Position numbers and translations under genes: made by a program. This document shows positions 61,239 through 64,000 of a stretch of DNA of 64,000 bases, piece after piece. Position 1 is the first letter of the stretch; each line of letters opens with the position of its first letter. Below the pieces are notes generated by a model. That model did no database searches. It saw only the letters and a list, made by a program, of their open reading frames with translations, and was not told where the DNA came from. Source of the stretch: an uncultured Alistipes sp. (GTDB lineage Bacteria > Bacteroidota > Bacteroidia > Bacteroidales > Rikenellaceae); contig CAJTIY010000001.1 of NCBI GenBank assembly GCA_910576555.1, positions 744,001 to 808,000 on the forward strand, given 5' to 3'.

Positions 61239-62150
61239 ATGAAAAACCTCCTTCTGCTACTCGCCCCCGCCTTGCTCGCCGCCTCGTGCGTCGACAAAAG
61301 CTACGACCTGAACGGAATCGACACCGACGAGATCGCCATCGGCGGCGACGACTCCGAATTCCGCATCCCGCTGACCACCGTCACGGTCGCCCTGCACGAA
61401 ATCGCCCGTGCAGGCACCGACATCCGGACGCTTTTCGACGACGTCGACACATGGCTCCCCTCGACGCTGCCCGGCAACGCCGACCATGTCGACATTCCCC
61501 GGCTCCGGCAGGCCGCTTACGTCTCCTCGCTGTTCGACGCCCTCTATGCCGAGATGGGCACAAGTACAGCGAAGCGCGAGGCGATGGCCGACCTCCTCTG
61601 GCGCAAGCATCGCAACGAATTCCTACCGCTGCTCACGCTCGCAGGCTCGGACGAAACGGCCTTCAAGAACGCCTTCGTGGCCCAGTACGCCAACGCTGCG
61701 ATCCGCTCGGAAGTCGAACGGCAGTTCGGCCTCTACCTCCACGACCTCGACTCGATCGAGCCGCTGCACTACGACCTCGGAGCGCTCGACATCGACGACT
61801 CGGTGGTGGACATGCTGGCCGACAACCTCGATCCGGAGGGTACCGCCGCCCCGAAGAACACGCTCCACCTCTACGGCACGATCGGCAACGGACTGCCCCT
61901 CGCCGTCGCGCTGCATCCCGCACTCCGGAACACGGGCATCGACTTCGCCACCGCGGCCGAACCGGGCGAGAACGCTATCGCCGAACAGCGTCTCTTCGCC
62001 GAGGATCTGCGCACGCTCGCCGCAGGAACCGATCTCACGATACCCGTCGCACTGCAGAAATACTACCCGGGCCGCGGCTTCGACGACAGCCACCCGATCC
62101 GCATCCGCCTGAGCCTCGTCAAACGGGGCGCACTCAAACTCGAACTTTAA
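61239..62150 (+). CDS. Lipoprotein of unknown function
   Basis: The start at 61239 (MKNLLLLLAPALLAASC) gives 303 residues with a clear lipoprotein signal (Cys17). The mature part starts VDKSYDLNGIDTDEIAIGG and is acidic, with predicted alternating helices and beta-strands. No family was recognised, although 'CVDKSYDL..ID.E' openings are common in Bacteroidales lipoproteins paired with DUF5723 proteins. It is followed after 13 bases by such a gene. The pair is probably an envelope complex. Confidence 0.7.
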   Translation: MKNLLLLLAPALLAASCVDKSYDLNGIDTDEIAIGGDDSEFRIPLTTVTVALHEIARAGTDIRTLFDDVDTWLPSTLPGNADHVDIPRLRQAAYVSSLFDALYAEMGTSTAKREAMADLLWRKHRNEFLPLLTLAGSDETAFKNAFVAQYANAAIRSEVERQFGLYLHDLDSIEPLHYDLGALDIDDSVVDMLADNLDPEGTAAPKNTLHLYGTIGNGLPLAVALHPALRNTGIDFATAAEPGENAIAEQRLFAEDLRTLAAGTDLTIPVALQKYYPGRGFDDSHPIRIRLSLVKRGALKLEL

Positions 62151-62163
62151 CCCGCTACCGGAC

Positions 62164-63531
62164 ATGAAAAAAATACTCCTCCTGCTGACGGTCACGCTCG
62201 TGGCGACGGGCGTCGCGGCGCAGAACCCCACGGCCTATTTCATGGAGGGCTCGACCTTCCGCATGCAGTTCAACCCCGCCTTCGCGCCCCATCGCGGCTA
62301 CTTCAACATTCCCGTACTGGGCGGTATCGACCTCTCCGTCGGCGGCAACCTCGCGCTGGGCGACCTATTCTTTCCCCGCAACGGGAAGCTGGTGACGCTG
62401 CTCGACGCCTCGGTCTCGAGCGCCGACGCCCTCGCCGGATTGCGGACGAAAAACGGACTGAACGTCGACTCGCGCATCAACATCCTCGGCTTCGGAGCAT
62501 ATACGCGCTACCGCAAGCATTTCTGGTCGTTCGAACTCAACATGCGCACCGCGGAAGACACCGACCTGCCCTACTCGCTCTTCGAGTTCCTCAAAACGGG
62601 ACGCAGCGGACGCATCTCGAACATCGGCGTCTCGGCGAGCGCCTACCTCGAGGCCGCCTTCTCCTACTCGTTCCCGCTGCTCTGCGAACGGCTCTACATC
62701 GGCGTGCGGGGCAAGTTCCTCGCCGGCGCCGCCCGCGCCCGGCTGAACTACGACCGCTTCGACGTCTCGCTCGAAGAGGATCGCTGGAACATCGACGCAC
62801 GGGGTACGATCGACTTCACAGCGGGCGGCGCCGACGTCTCCGCCGAGGAGCCCTACTTCAAGATCGGCGACCTCGACATGAAGCCGACCAAACCGGCCGG
62901 CTACGGCTTCGCCGTCGATCTGGGCGCCACCTACGACATTCTGCCCGACCTGCAGGCCTCGCTGGCCGTCACCGATCTGGGCTTCATGAGCTGGAGCAAG
63001 AAGAACACCGTCTCGGGCGTCTCGGCCAAAAGCCTCGAATTCACGGGCACGACGATCCCCGACGACGGCACGCCGCAGCCGAACTTCGACCTCGACGTAC
63101 TGGAGTTCGAACGCGTCGGCGCCGGAAGCGGCGCGCATATGCTCCGCACAGCGATCAACGCCGGTCTCGAATACAAGCTCTGGCGCCGCAGGATCGGCAT
63201 CGGCCTGCTCTACTCAGCCCGTTTCCGCTCCGGCCGCACCTTGCACGACCTGACCGGATCGGTCAATTTCCAACCGATCGACTGGTTTACGGTGACGGGC
63301 AGCTACTCGGTCCTCGCCGGCCGCGGAGGAGCCTTCGGCATCGGCCTGAATCTCTGCCCGAGCTGGATCAACTTCTTCGTCGCCACCGACCTGCTGACGG
63401 CCCGCCGCACGCCCCAGTGGGTGCCGATCAGACAATCCTCGGTACACGTCACCTTCGGTCTGGGCGTGCCCGTCGGCCGCTACGGCCAACGGGCCACGAA
63501 ACGTTACATCTATCCGCCCGCCATGCTCTGA
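62164..63531 (+). CDS. DUF5723-family outer-membrane beta-barrel protein
   Basis: The 455-residue protein has a signal peptide (VTLVATGVAAQ). Alternating amphipathic strands of a beta-barrel follow from AYFMEGSTFRMQFNPAFAPHRGYFNIP, a typical DUF5723 opening, to the C-terminal GLGVPVGRYGQRATKRYIYP. The family is restricted largely to Bacteroidetes and has no established function. It is expected to sit in the outer membrane. It follows the lipoprotein gene in the same transcription unit. Confidence 0.82.
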   Translation: MKKILLLLTVTLVATGVAAQNPTAYFMEGSTFRMQFNPAFAPHRGYFNIPVLGGIDLSVGGNLALGDLFFPRNGKLVTLLDASVSSADALAGLRTKNGLNVDSRINILGFGAYTRYRKHFWSFELNMRTAEDTDLPYSLFEFLKTGRSGRISNIGVSASAYLEAAFSYSFPLLCERLYIGVRGKFLAGAARARLNYDRFDVSLEEDRWNIDARGTIDFTAGGADVSAEEPYFKIGDLDMKPTKPAGYGFAVDLGATYDILPDLQASLAVTDLGFMSWSKKNTVSGVSAKSLEFTGTTIPDDGTPQPNFDLDVLEFERVGAGSGAHMLRTAINAGLEYKLWRRRIGIGLLYSARFRSGRTLHDLTGSVNFQPIDWFTVTGSYSVLAGRGGAFGIGLNLCPSWINFFVATDLLTARRTPQWVPIRQSSVHVTFGLGVPVGRYGQRATKRYIYPPAML

Positions 63532-63750
63532 CTGCGGACGGAGGCCGTACGACGACTGCGGGCGGCGATTCCGACCCCATAATACGACGACAGCCCCGGA
63601 ACCGATCGGTTCCGGGACTGTTCCGCCTCGCAGGCCCGCCGCGAACGCCCTCGCGGAAAAGGCTCCGGAAGCCTGCGCTCCATATCGCTGTAAGGCACGA
63701 TCCGCCTTTCTAACGTTCGGACGTACAAATACCATATTCGGACAAATCAC

Positions 63751-63780
63751 TTGTAGATATCCGATCTTTGAGTAAATTTG
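63751..63780 (+). promoter_or_regulatory. Promoter in the terminal intergenic region
   Basis: TTG (63751-63753), a 19-base spacer and TAAATTTG (63773-63780) fit the Bacteroidetes consensus. No coding start follows in the window, so it may drive an RNA or a gene beyond position 64000. Confidence 0.5.
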
Positions 63781-63785
63781 TGAGG

Positions 63786-63913
63786 CCAAAAAAGGGGCAG
63801 GACCGGTTTCTCCGATCATCGCCCCGGAAAATCGTTGCGGCGGTCCATCTAACTCTGTGTGAAGTTGCGTCACTACATTTGAATTCTTCAAAATCGGGCC
63901 GCCGCAACTTTTT
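63786..63913 (+). ncRNA. Candidate structured small RNA
   Basis: Downstream of the promoter are a GGGGC/GCCCC stem (about 63797-63828, with an inner CCGG/CCG pair) and a long-range perfect 10-bp stem GTTGCGGCGG (63832-63841) with CCGCCGCAAC (63899-63908). A TTTTT run follows at once. Promoter, two stems and terminator-like end fit a free-standing RNA of about 125 bases. No known RNA family was recognised. Confidence 0.4.
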
Positions 63914-64000
63914 ATCGCTTTCAAGCAAATCCCGTGCCATAATACGCATAGCCGGTCGTGAAACAGGCCGTGGCCGATCGTCGTTTCGGACGTTCAGCCC

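Larger units (their letters stand above)
63532..64000. other. Gene-free right end of window with candidate RNA
   Basis: No convincing coding region was found on either strand. A promoter (63751-63780) and a structured stretch (63786-63913) are described separately. GGAACCGATCGGTTCC-like palindromic bases at 63598-63613 may end the DUF5723 transcript. Confidence 0.4.

Overview
The window reads as chromosome of a high-GC member of the Bacteroidales, most like Alistipes/Rikenellaceae. This is inferred from SusC/SusD-type outer-membrane systems, FecR-type anti-sigma control, many promoters of the Bacteroidetes TTTG-N19-21-TAnnTTTG type, DUF5723- and AsmA-type proteins, and dense GC-rich coding. 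No species call is possible from the sequence alone.

Layout. 1-13.8 kb (minus strand): a glycan-utilisation locus. A sigma/anti-sigma pair is followed by SusC, SusD, a GH18-like lipoprotein without catalytic acids, a DUF1735-LamG lipoprotein, a GH18 endo-glycosidase with an intact DxxDxDxE motif and a BACON/leucine-rich lipoprotein. After a terminator come an MFS permease and the start of a GH130 phosphorylase. The set fits capture and cleavage of N-glycan-type substrates. 13.8-24.4 kb (minus): one long operon for all of UMP synthesis (pyrC-carA-carB-pyrK-pyrD-pyrF-glutaredoxin-like-pyrE-pyrB). It starts at a strong promoter and passes through a short leader ORF whose stop codon lies in an intrinsic terminator, which looks like attenuation. 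PyrB carries a PyrI-like zinc domain at its C-terminus. 24.6-32.9 kb: housekeeping genes (ZIP metal transporter, CaCA exchanger, MutY, two GNATs, AsmA, AlkD-like protein, polyprenol-phosphate glycosyltransferase).

32.9-39.3 kb: a complete type II-C CRISPR-Cas locus. A tracrRNA, recognisable by anti-repeat, hairpins and terminator, runs divergently from cas9. cas9, cas1 and cas2 are followed by a 14-spacer array of 36-nt repeats ending in a degenerate repeat. 39.7-42.5 kb: a PHP-domain membrane protein and an EptA-type phosphoethanolamine transferase, each interrupted near its 5' end by a poly-G tract. The first is in frame (G9) and the second is out of frame (G10), which suggests a two-gene phase-variable envelope locus.

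42.5-58.9 kb: a lower-GC integrative mobilizable element inserted at the 3' end of a tRNA-Leu(CAA) gene. It has a tyrosine integrase, a DUF1016 nuclease with an unknown partner, an HTH protein, a VapE-type ATPase, iteron-like repeats, a Toprim protein, an oriT-like site, MobC, a MobA relaxase and a coiled-coil membrane protein. No conjugation machinery is visible. Its cargo is a cobamide uptake operon behind a cobalamin riboswitch and terminator: DUF4465 lipoprotein, BtuB, BtuG-like beta-propeller and a PKD-like lipoprotein. 59.2-64 kb: uvrC, a lipoprotein of unknown function, a DUF5723 outer-membrane protein, and a gene-free end with a candidate structured RNA.
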